NCBI RefSeq assembly: GCF_000422505.1
Contig: NZ_AULX01000006.1
Span: 186,001-250,000, forward strand
DNA from: Paenibacillus pinihumi DSM 23905 = JCM 16419
GTDB taxonomy: Bacteria; Bacillota; Bacilli; Paenibacillales; Paenibacillaceae
DNA length: 64,000 nucleotides
Direction: 5' to 3'
Shown: positions 22,332 to 29,614 of the stretch, piece after piece
Layout: each line of letters starts with the position of its first letter
Position numbering within the stretch: position 1 is the first letter of the stretch
Translations under genes and position numbers: made by a program
The notes under the pieces: model-generated
The model's input: only the letters and a program-made list of their open reading frames with translations
Databases searched by the model: none
What the model was told of the DNA's origin: nothing

Positions 22332-23357
22332 TTAAACTTTCGTGCGGTTTTTGTATGGCTGGCAGCTGTTGCGCTCGACCAGCTTATGCTTTAGAATGAC
22401 ATCTTCTTGCGCGCCCTTCGGTTCATCTGAAATCAAATCCAATAACGTATCCACCGTCACCTTGCCCATCTCATCAATCGGCTGTTCCATGGAGGTCAGG
22501 CGCGGACGCACCAAATCTGTCAATTGGCTGCCGTCAAATCCGATGACCGAGATATCTTCCGGCACACTCAGGCCATGATCATGAATACAGTTCATCGCAC
22601 CCACAGCCATATCATCACTGACAGCAAACACAGCTGACGGCCGCGGCTCGCATTTGAGCATTTCCTTCATGACGTTATAGCCGCTCTGCGGTTTGTAATC
22701 CCCGAAAAAAATATATTCTTCTTCAATCTCCAGGCCGCTGTCCTGAAATGCCTGCGTGTAGCCGACATACCGGTTCTGCCCCGAGGTCATATCCCGCATG
22801 TCCCCGCCGATAAAGCCAATCCGCTCATGGCCGAGCTGAATCAGGTACTGTGTGGCATCATAAGCTGCATGATAGTCATCGATAATAACCGAAATGAACG
22901 ATTGGTCAACCGGCTTGACGCTGGAGAAAATAATCGGAATATCCAGCTTGCCGATCAGCTCGCGGATTTCATCATTCAGCTTTTCGTGCATGATAATAAT
23001 GCCTTCCACCCGCATCTCCTTGAATACCTGCAAATACTTGTACTCTTTATCGATATCCTCAATGATGTTGCAGACGATAAGATTATAGCCGTTGAGGCTC
23101 GCGGTCTTCTCAATATTGCTGAGAATCGTTGAATAGAAACTGGACGTAATATCCGGGACAATGACCCCGAGCAGATTCGTCTTTTTGCGGACAAGGCTCC
23201 GTGCAATATGGCTTGGCGTATAGCCGAGCTCATCAATGGCCCGCCGGACTCTGGCCTTCAAGTCATCTTTTACGTATTTCTCATCATTTAATACTCTGGA
23301 GACCGTCGTCACGGATACGCCTGCCCTTTTGGCAACATCTTTAATTTTAGGCGCCAT
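22332..23357 (-). CDS. LacI-family transcriptional regulator
   Basis: Product of 341 aa from the ATG preceded by AGGGTGA; a GTG three codons upstream is less well placed. The N-terminal helix-turn-helix and hinge are KIKDVAKRAGVSVTTVSRVLNDEKYV...ELGYTPSHIARSL, followed by a periplasmic-binding-like effector domain (LLGVIVPDITSSFYS, FAVSDDMAVGAMN, VIGFDGSQL). It should repress the operon in which it lies. Three 14-bp palindromes with a central CG at 26866-27017 are its probable operators. Confidence 0.94.
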   Translation of the reverse strand: MAPKIKDVAKRAGVSVTTVSRVLNDEKYVKDDLKARVRRAIDELGYTPSHIARSLVRKKTNLLGVIVPDITSSFYSTILSNIEKTASLNGYNLIVCNIIEDIDKEYKYLQVFKEMRVEGIIIMHEKLNDEIRELIGKLDIPIIFSSVKPVDQSFISVIIDDYHAAYDATQYLIQLGHERIGFIGGDMRDMTSGQNRYVGYTQAFQDSGLEIEEEYIFFGDYKPQSGYNVMKEMLKCEPRPSAVFAVSDDMAVGAMNCIHDHGLSVPEDISVIGFDGSQLTDLVRPRLTSMEQPIDEMGKVTVDTLLDLISDEPKGAQEDVILKHKLVERNSCQPYKNRTKV

Positions 23358-23396
23358 CGTTGTCACCCTACCTTCTCTAATAACTGGGTCTGTGCG

Positions 23397-24224
23397 TTAG
23401 CTTTTGACCGCCCCCTCCATAATTCCGGCGATGAACTGCCTGCTGACAATGAGGAAGAAGACAATCAGTGGAATTGTAGACAGCAAGGTTCCGGTCATAA
23501 CCATGGAATAATCCGCCGTATGGACCGTTTTCAGCTGCTGCAACGCCAGCATTAACGTGAATTTCGAGGTATCCGTCAATACAATCAGAGGCCACAGGTA
23601 ATCCTCCCATACGCCCATGAAGGTCGTAATTGCCAGGAATGCGAGCGCAGGCCGCAGTACCGGAAGGGCCACATGCCAGTAAAGTCCGAATTTGTTGCAG
23701 CCGTCGATGCGGGCCGCTTCCAGAAGATCATCATAGATCGCCAGCGCATACTGCCTGATCCAGAAGATCCCGAACGCTGTCGCGATGCTGGGCAGAATCA
23801 GCGCAATATAGCTTCCCAGCAAGCCCAGGTTCTTCATAATAATAAACTGCGGCACCAGCACCATCTGCCCGGGAATCATCATCGTTCCAATCAGAATAAA
23901 GAAGAGAACCTTCGAGCCCGGAAATTTGAACTTGGCAAACGTGAAGCCTGTGAGAGAATTGAAGAACAACTGCAGCGTTGTGCTGACAACAGCCACGAAT
24001 ACGGTATTGAGGAGCGCACGGAAGAAATTCATGTTTTGCATGACATTGTTGAAATTTTCCACGAAATAACTGCCGAAGGTCAGCTTGGGCGGAAAGGCGA
24101 ACATTGCACTGGTCTCATTGGTGGCCATGACCACCAGCCAGTAGAACGGAAATATGGAAATCACGACACCAAGCAATAATACAGCGTGAAAAAAAACTTT
24201 CTTCGATAAGATTTCAACATTCAT
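23397..24224 (-). CDS. carbohydrate ABC transporter permease (MalG type)
   Basis: Product of about 275 aa from ATG (MNVEIL) behind AGAGGTGA; a GTG at 24245 that overlaps the previous stop is an alternative start giving 282 aa. Six membrane helices are predicted. The EAA loop is LLEAARIDGCNKFGLYWHVALPVLRP at mid-protein, and the C terminus ends SRQFIAGIMEGAVKS. It pairs with the MalF-type gene and binding protein directly upstream. Confidence 0.92.
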   Translation of the reverse strand: MNVEILSKKVFFHAVLLLGVVISIFPFYWLVVMATNETSAMFAFPPKLTFGSYFVENFNNVMQNMNFFRALLNTVFVAVVSTTLQLFFNSLTGFTFAKFKFPGSKVLFFILIGTMMIPGQMVLVPQFIIMKNLGLLGSYIALILPSIATAFGIFWIRQYALAIYDDLLEAARIDGCNKFGLYWHVALPVLRPALAFLAITTFMGVWEDYLWPLIVLTDTSKFTLMLALQQLKTVHTADYSMVMTGTLLSTIPLIVFFLIVSRQFIAGIMEGAVKS

Positions 24225-24244
24225 TTGCTGTTCACCTCTTTTCA

Positions 24245-25132
24245 CTAATCCTCCGACTTGTTAAAGAACTTCCAGTTTACAATCGACAAAATCCCGATAA
24301 TGACGAACAAAATCCATGACACAGATGCCGCATAGCCATAATGCTGGTAGTTGAAGCCTTCACGGAACATATAGAGCACCACTGTGTCCGACCCCGGATA
24401 TGGCATTTGAGAGTTCCCTGCCAGAACCTGTGGTTCGGTAAAGATTTGAAAACCGCCAATCGTGGACATCATAACCGTAAACAGGATGATCGATCTGAGC
24501 ATGGGCAGTGTAATCTTCGTAAAGGTCTGGAATGTAGTTGCCCCGTCCAGCTCTGCCGCTTCATACAAGTCCTTCGGAATCCGTTGCAGGCCGGACAGAT
24601 AGATAATCGCGTTGTATCCCAGATATCTCCACGTAATCATCGATGCAATCGCCGTCCGGACTCCCGTGCTGGAGTTAAGCCAGGCGATCTTCTCCATGCC
24701 AAGTTTGACCAGGAAGAAGTTGATCAGCCCGTATTCATTCCCGAAGAGGGATTGAAAGATAATAACCACGGCCACCATGGCCGTAATGTTCGGCAGGAAA
24801 AAGGCGATCCGGAAAAAGCCTTTGAACCGGACCAGCGTATGGTTGATGAAAAAGGCGATGACCAGTGCGCAAATGAGCATGGGCACATTGCCCATTAGCC
24901 AGAGCGCGACGTTGTTCACCAAAGCCTGCCAGAAGGTCGGGTCATTGAACATATAGATGAAGTTGCCGACGCCGACGTACTTCATTTCCCCGATGCCGTC
25001 CCAGCTATGGACCGCCAGATACATGGAGAAGAACAGCGGGAACAGTCCAAAGACCAGGAACAGGATGTAGAAGGGTGAAATAAACAGGTACGACGTTCTG
25101 CTCTTGTAAATTTCTTTTAAAAGGGCTCCCAT
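24245..25132 (-). CDS. carbohydrate ABC transporter permease (MalF type)
   Basis: Product of 295 aa with six membrane segments, the first at about residues 15-37. The EAA loop is LYEAAELDGATTFQTFTKITLPMLRS. It is the second gene of the operon, 78 bp after the binding protein. An imported free oligosaccharide such as trimmed N-glycan is likely, given the cytoplasmic glycosidases downstream. No ATPase gene is present in the operon. Confidence 0.93.
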   Translation of the reverse strand: MGALLKEIYKSRTSYLFISPFYILFLVFGLFPLFFSMYLAVHSWDGIGEMKYVGVGNFIYMFNDPTFWQALVNNVALWLMGNVPMLICALVIAFFINHTLVRFKGFFRIAFFLPNITAMVAVVIIFQSLFGNEYGLINFFLVKLGMEKIAWLNSSTGVRTAIASMITWRYLGYNAIIYLSGLQRIPKDLYEAAELDGATTFQTFTKITLPMLRSIILFTVMMSTIGGFQIFTEPQVLAGNSQMPYPGSDTVVLYMFREGFNYQHYGYAASVSWILFVIIGILSIVNWKFFNKSED

Positions 25133-25210
25133 AGTATGCCTCCGTTAATAGGATGAGGCGGGGAGGCTCGTCCTCCCCCACCCTTTATTTGAGTCCAGCC
25201 GGATACTTGC

Positions 25211-26497
25211 TTATCTCGAAAGCTGGCGTTTGATCTTGGCTTGTGCTTCTTTCCAGGCTTGTTCAGGGTCTTTCTTGACGCCGTCCACTTCCTTGAGCGA
25301 ATCAATCAGGGAATTCGCCACCATGTCATCCTGCGGATTCGTAGGTGCGATGATAACGTCCTTGGCCGCTTCGCCATAGACCACACTCAGATCCTGGCCG
25401 CCGAAGAAGTCATTCTTGTTCTCCATCTCCGGATTGTCATAGATCTCCGGCGTGGACGGATAGTTTCCGAATTCCTTATAAGCGGTCAGAAGGTTCTCCG
25501 GGCTGGTAAGGAATTGAATCACTTCATACGCTTCTTTCGGGTATTTCGTAGATTTCAGAGCACCGAAGAAGGAACCGCCCTGATTGCCCGGGCCTCCCGG
25601 CGGATACGCAATTCCCCATTTGCCCTTCGTATCCGGCGCTGCGCTCGTCAGGTCACCCACGACCCATGAAGCTCCGGCGAAAGAAGAAATTTTCCCGCCA
25701 TTGATCGCTGCATTTTTCTCTGTATCATTGGATGTCTGGAAAGTCAGACCTTCCTGAAACGCTTTGACAGCTCCGTCCCAGGCTTTCTTGACAGCTGCCT
25801 GGTCGCCAATATAGTTGCCGTCCTTGTCGAAGAACTTCTCAGGGCTTTGTCCCAGCAGGAAGCCGAATACATCTGCGATCGTTCCTGTCTTGGTGCCTGT
25901 AGCTTCGTTAACTTTTTTCAGCAGGCTCAGGTAATCCTCATACGTCTTCACTTCATTGCGGATCGCTTCCGGAGTGCTAGGCACGCCAGCCTGTTGGAAC
26001 AGGTCCGTGCGGTAGTAGAGTACTACTGGCGCAACGTCAATCGGCAGGCCGATCAGATATTTATTTTCAGCGTCGGTCGCCATCTTCCATTTCCAGTCCA
26101 GATATTTGGACTCAATATCATGTGCGCCCTGATCGTACAGGTTCACAAATTTATCTTTGTACGTAATCATCGAGGAAATCCAGGCATCCATCGCTACGAT
26201 ATCCGGGCCAGTACCGCCTCCGGCTAGCGTCGTTCTCAACTTGGTCAGGTAGTCGTCGCCAGATGGCAGCTTCTCCGCTTGCAACGTAATATTCGGGAAT
26301 TTCGCCTTGGCAGCCTCGATCGTGGAGTCGGAGATCGCTCCGTTCCAATACCACATTTTCAGCGTAACCTTTTCATTTCCTTTGCTGCCGTCAGAGCCGT
26401 TCGTTCCTTGCGTGGGGCCGGAGTTCGAGCTGCATGCAGTCATGACAAGTATGAAGCAGAGTGCCAGCAGTGCGCTGGAGTAGGCTTTGAATTTCAT
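25211..26497 (-). CDS. extracellular sugar-binding lipoprotein of ABC importer
   Basis: Product of 428 aa. Signal peptide with lipobox V-M-T-A-C (Cys22) and a Ser/Gly/Asn linker, so it is anchored to the outer face of the membrane. The body is a family 1 solute-binding fold: VTLKMWYWNGAISDSTI, GTGPDIVAMDAWISSM, LPIDVAPVVLYYRTDLFQQAG, FAGASWVVGDL. First gene of the ten-gene operon, downstream of a 560-nt leader region that holds the promoter and operators. Confidence 0.93.
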   Translation of the reverse strand: MKFKAYSSALLALCFILVMTACSSNSGPTQGTNGSDGSKGNEKVTLKMWYWNGAISDSTIEAAKAKFPNITLQAEKLPSGDDYLTKLRTTLAGGGTGPDIVAMDAWISSMITYKDKFVNLYDQGAHDIESKYLDWKWKMATDAENKYLIGLPIDVAPVVLYYRTDLFQQAGVPSTPEAIRNEVKTYEDYLSLLKKVNEATGTKTGTIADVFGFLLGQSPEKFFDKDGNYIGDQAAVKKAWDGAVKAFQEGLTFQTSNDTEKNAAINGGKISSFAGASWVVGDLTSAAPDTKGKWGIAYPPGGPGNQGGSFFGALKSTKYPKEAYEVIQFLTSPENLLTAYKEFGNYPSTPEIYDNPEMENKNDFFGGQDLSVVYGEAAKDVIIAPTNPQDDMVANSLIDSLKEVDGVKKDPEQAWKEAQAKIKRQLSR

Positions 26498-26865
26498 CGG
26501 TGTGTTCCCCCTATTCGTATTCGGTAAGAAATTGAGTGAAACAAATCCTTCATTCTTCTTGCGCTTAGCATTGCCTTACTTGCTTGTTGTGATAAGTGAA
26601 CTGAAGCTGTGGCGTTGACATCACCGTCCTTTCGCTGGAGTTAACAATGGGTGAGAAGTTAGGTCGCAGGCTCCTCTTAAGGGCCTGTCTGAGTTAAGAT
26701 AACCAGACTGGGAAAGCTAGATTGAGAATAAGAAAATTAGATTAAGAAACTAGACAAGAAAATTAGATTACGGATTGAGAAGATGAAGCTGATGGTGACG
26801 ATAAAAGTTAGACTTGAAAAGAAGATTTGAAAAGAGTCGTTAAGCAACAGTGATTTGAAGCACTC

Positions 26866-26879
26866 TGGTATCGATTCCA
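26866..26879. promoter_or_regulatory. LacI-type operator O1
   Basis: TGGTATCGATTCCA, a palindrome-like 14-mer with central CG typical of LacI-family operators. It is the exact reverse complement of the site at 26933-26946. A related half site, TGGTATCG, lies at 26898-26905. Confidence 0.75.
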
Positions 26880-26932
26880 TAATGGATTCAAATTTTCTGG
26901 TATCGTTGATCATATTGATGTTTAATCATATA

Positions 26933-26946
26933 TGGAATCGATACCA
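26933..26946. promoter_or_regulatory. LacI-type operator O2
   Basis: TGGAATCGATACCA, 67 bp from O1 start to start, i.e. about six helical turns, so both could be contacted by one tetramer or by two dimers on the same face. It lies downstream of the predicted start point, within the leader. Confidence 0.75.
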
Positions 26947-27003
26947 GAATGTCGGATAGGGAATGTTCAATTTCACTCATTGAGCGATGATTTCGGATTG
27001 ATC

Positions 27004-27017
27004 TGGAACCGATTCCA
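27004..27017. promoter_or_regulatory. LacI-type operator O3
   Basis: TGGAACCGATTCCA, 71 bp from O2. It is the copy nearest the promoter, about 40-55 nt downstream of the predicted start, where a bound repressor would block elongation or early clearance. Confidence 0.75.
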
Positions 27018-27065
27018 GATTTGAAGCCGACAAAAGTTTTAGTAGCGCTTTCATCGCTTGTGTTC

Positions 27066-27094
27066 ATTATAATCGCTCGGGTGAAGTTTGACAA
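27066..27094 (-). promoter_or_regulatory. sigma-A promoter of the glycan operon
   Basis: On the minus strand TTGTCA is followed after exactly 17 bp by a perfect TATAAT. Transcription would start near 27059 and pass the three operators before the binding-protein gene. The leader of about 560 nt contains no recognised riboswitch; 26640-26850 is a purine-rich low-complexity stretch (repeats of AGATTAAGAAA type). Confidence 0.7.
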
Positions 27095-27228
27095 TAGTAT
27101 TTTTGGTGGCGTTTTCATGGTTTTTGGAGGGAATTAATGGGTTTGTCTAAGTTAAATGTTATAGAGTATAAATTTTAACTTTTGTTAGGACTCCACTACT
27201 TTAACTATGTATTCCCTTTAGCCAGATA

Positions 27229-27258
27229 AAAAGCTCAGGTTTACATTACCCGAGCTTT
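27229..27258 (-). terminator. intrinsic terminator after the small two-gene unit
   Basis: On the minus strand AAAGCTCGGG, a 9-nt loop and CCTGAGCTTT form a 10-bp stem with one mismatch, followed by TTTAT. It lies about 280 nt past the end of the small gene at 27536. Between 27259 and 27535 no gene was seen. Confidence 0.6.
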
Positions 27259-27535
27259 AAGTAGATATTATTATGTCTTTTTCACTCCTCGCCTAATACA
27301 ATAACTTCCTACATCGCTTTATAGTTAACGATATAAGCTTAAAGTGGCCCCTTTAATTTCAGGCTTCTATGTTTAGGTTTCATATTACTTATCATATAAA
27401 GACGGACTTCAATCCTATCTAACTTAACTGACCCTAATTGAGAGTTTACCAGTACAAAGCGATCTTCGTTTCTGTATTTGACAAATAATATCTTCTGTAT
27501 CAATTCAGGCTTATAAACTAATTCCAGTTTTGTAT

Positions 27536-27787
27536 TTAAGTTGCTTTATCCGTGTGATATGCCTGAAATGCCTTCCCCAGTCTCACATGCAATAGATCCA
27601 AGCGTATTGAGTCTTCCAGTCGATGTATATTCAATAGTACTTCTTCAGCGGTCATTTCATCAAATTGTCCACCGTACTTGTAAATGTGATCAAACAGCGC
27701 AGATTGGCAGGATTCCAGCGTTTTTAACTGCTGATAACAACGATCTTCTTCTTCAACGTAATGATTGTACTCCTTCATTTGCTTCAT
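27536..27787 (-). CDS. hypothetical small protein, second gene of XRE-linked pair
   Basis: Product of 83 aa starting MKQMKEYNHYVEEEDRCYQQLKTL. The ATG overlaps the stop of the upstream small gene (ATGA), so an upstream ATG 36 bp earlier is less likely. It is rich in charged residues and probably helical. No known family recognised. The unit is divergent from an XRE regulator, an arrangement common in toxin-antitoxin or mobile-element control modules, but nothing in the sequence proves that role. Confidence 0.6.
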   Translation of the reverse strand: MKQMKEYNHYVEEEDRCYQQLKTLESCQSALFDHIYKYGGQFDEMTAEEVLLNIHRLEDSIRLDLLHVRLGKAFQAYHTDKAT

Positions 27788-28041
27788 CCCACTACCGTCC
27801 TGAAAAGAGGCATGGTGGAGCATACTGATTTTGACATTGCGATAAAATACATCTCTTCATACGGCAAGCCGCGGCTAAAACGCTGCTTAAACTGCATTTT
27901 CTTAAATCGCTTGTTTTTTTGTGTGGTTAAACCAACGTAATTACCTTGGTACGCTATTTGCGATAAAGACCCGTGCGGTAATAATCTCTTCAGTTTAAAT
28001 ACTTGCCAGGAAGCTATTGCATCACCTAGATTGGTATTCAA
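27784..28041 (-). CDS. hypothetical small protein, first gene of XRE-linked pair
   Basis: Product of 85 aa starting at TTG behind GGGAGG. It is basic (LTTQKNKRFKKMQFKQRFSRGLPYEEMYFIAMSK), with no membrane segment and no recognised domain. It is translationally coupled to the next gene. Its promoter region carries a perfect 18-bp palindrome, probably the operator of the divergent XRE protein. A toxin or nucleic-acid-binding role is only a guess from charge and context. Confidence 0.6.
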   Translation of the reverse strand: MNTNLGDAIASWQVFKLKRLLPHGSLSQIAYQGNYVGLTTQKNKRFKKMQFKQRFSRGLPYEEMYFIAMSKSVCSTMPLFRTVVG

Positions 28042-28078
28042 TGTATTTCCTCCCCACTAAACAAAAAAATGAATTATC

Positions 28079-28096
28079 GAACCTCTTAAGAGGTTC
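28079..28096. promoter_or_regulatory. perfect 18-bp palindrome, probable XRE operator
   Basis: GAACCTCTTAAGAGGTTC is a perfect inverted repeat in the divergent gap, close to the small-gene start. Half sites are GAACC/GGTTC. Confidence 0.7.
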
Positions 28097-28177
28097 ATTT
28101 TCTAAATTATATACCTTTTAAGCGTGACAATCAATGATTTTTTAACTGCTTCATGTTATATTTATTGAATGACTATA

Positions 28178-28192
28178 GAACCCTTAAAGGTT
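28178..28192. promoter_or_regulatory. second, imperfect XRE operator-like site
   Basis: GAACCCTTAAAGGTT has the same half sites as the 18-bp palindrome with a shorter centre. It lies about 19 bp before the regulator start, which fits autorepression. Confidence 0.5.
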
Positions 28193-28210
28193 AATACTGG
28201 GGGAGAATTT

Positions 28211-28435
28211 ATGAAAATCAAAATTCGGTTAAAAGAGATTTTGGAAGAGCGCGGCATGTCCCAAAGAAAGCTGGCACGCCAAATGGGTTTAAGACCTAGC
28301 ACGATTAATCATCTTTGCTCCGATTCTGTGGACAGAGTTTACATTCGTACTTTAGAGAATATTTGTGATGCGTTGGGGATTACCGTGGATGAATTACTTG
28401 TTTCTGTTGAGGAAGATGAAGTCGGTAGAAAGTAG
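28211..28435 (+). CDS. XRE-family transcriptional regulator
   Basis: Product of 74 aa, almost entirely one helix-turn-helix of the Cro/CI type: LKEILEERGMSQRKLARQMGLRPSTINHLCSD...YIRTLENICDALGITVDELL. Start ATG is preceded by GGGGGAG at 6 nt; an earlier ATG has no such site. YozG-like short regulators of this type often repress a divergent partner operon. It marks the left edge of the AT-rich defence island. Confidence 0.9.
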   Translation: MKIKIRLKEILEERGMSQRKLARQMGLRPSTINHLCSDSVDRVYIRTLENICDALGITVDELLVSVEEDEVGRK

Positions 28436-28542
28436 TCTTTAACCTTGAAAATTGAATTTTTGTCGGTAAATTCATATATGCAAACCAACTGTCACTATAA
28501 TAAAATGGGGCTTTGTGATCTTCCAAACAAAGCAAAAAAAAT

Positions 28543-28558
28543 GGACGCAAATGCGTCC
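28543..28558 (-). terminator. terminator of the helicase gene
   Basis: GGACGC-AAAT-GCGTCC hairpin; on the minus strand it is followed by a run of T residues (A-run on the plus strand). It lies 23 bp beyond the stop of the helicase/nuclease gene. Confidence 0.8.
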
Positions 28559-28580
28559 CACAGGTAAACAAAATTTATAA

Positions 28581-29459
28581 CTACACTAGATGCCTTAGGC
28601 TTTCTAGGCGATCTTTAAGACGTGCGATCTCGAACTTACGTTTTTTAAACCACTCTTGCGACCAAATCCGATAAATCTTCCATCCGAGGCCTTCCAACAC
28701 CTGTTGCCGAAGCCGATCTCTGTCACGGGCCACTTTTGAACTATGATATGCTTTTCCATCACATTCAATTCCAAGGATGAACTTATTACCGTCTAACGGA
28801 TCAATAACAGCCAAATCAATACGATATCCTGAGCAGCCAACTTGTGTTTTCACTTTGTATCCCAAATTAGTTAGAACGGAATACACATCTTCCTCGAAAG
28901 GCGAGTCAAATTCAAGCTCTGAATGATTCGTCATGCTGATTGGTAATTTTCCATCGGTCGCTGCCTGCATGTAATCCCTGAGCAATCGAAGACCCGCATT
29001 GCCGCTAACTTTGACATCGGGCAGGTCAGAAGGTTTTAGAGAACTGATCAGCTTCATGTGATACTTTGCACGAGTTATTGCAACATTCAAGCGCCGTTCA
29101 CCACGCGCTTTACTCAGTGGACCAAAGTTATAATGTAGAGACTGATCTGCCGCTTTCGCATAACCAACACTTAAGAAGATGACATCTCTCTCATCCCCTT
29201 GGACATTCTCCAAACTCTTGATAAAAAACTCCTCGTATGCGCCTTCCTGAAAGAATCGTTCGTAATGTGAATTGGCGTTTCTCAATATCGTGAGTTCCGA
29301 TTCAATCGCAGACGCCTGTGCTTCACTAAATGCAATAACGCCCAGTGATTGATCCGGGTGATCTCTAAAGTGTTCAAATACGAGCTGCGCAATTTTTTCT
29401 GCTTCTTTCTTGTTTGTCTTGCTTTTACCGCGGTCATATATTCCATCTTCCACATACAT
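28581..29459 (-). CDS. C-terminal part of frameshifted helicase: SF1 domain 2A and Vsr-like nuclease
   Basis: Open frame of 292 aa, but its reading frame is open upstream to about 29614 and continues the helicase encoded at 29615-34348. It contains SF1 helicase motifs (ENVQGDERDVIFLSVGYA, RRLNVAITRAK) followed by a REase of the MTES_1575/Vsr-like type: SPFEEDVYSVL, YRIDLAVIDP, LGIECDGKAYHSSKVARDRDR and GWKIYRIWSQEWF. The acidic residues form the usual E-D-ExD nuclease set. The internal ATG has no good ribosome binding site, so independent expression is doubtful. Confidence 0.75.
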   Translation of the reverse strand: MYVEDGIYDRGKSKTNKKEAEKIAQLVFEHFRDHPDQSLGVIAFSEAQASAIESELTILRNANSHYERFFQEGAYEEFFIKSLENVQGDERDVIFLSVGYAKAADQSLHYNFGPLSKARGERRLNVAITRAKYHMKLISSLKPSDLPDVKVSGNAGLRLLRDYMQAATDGKLPISMTNHSELEFDSPFEEDVYSVLTNLGYKVKTQVGCSGYRIDLAVIDPLDGNKFILGIECDGKAYHSSKVARDRDRLRQQVLEGLGWKIYRIWSQEWFKKRKFEIARLKDRLESLRHLV

Positions 29460-29614
29460 GAACTCAGTTCCCAGATAAGGGCCGTTATCCGAACTTGGGA
29501 ACGTAATAAGGTCATTACTATAAAACTCATGGTTCGAGAAAGTAATTAACGATTCGTGCTTACTACGATAATGCCATCTAAGTTTAATCGACGGAAGAAC
29601 ATGGGCACATTCAT

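Noticed and set aside
26888-27118. 76-codon minus-strand frame in the operator region
   Set aside because: It runs through the promoter and two operators of the glycan operon and has no good ribosome binding site.
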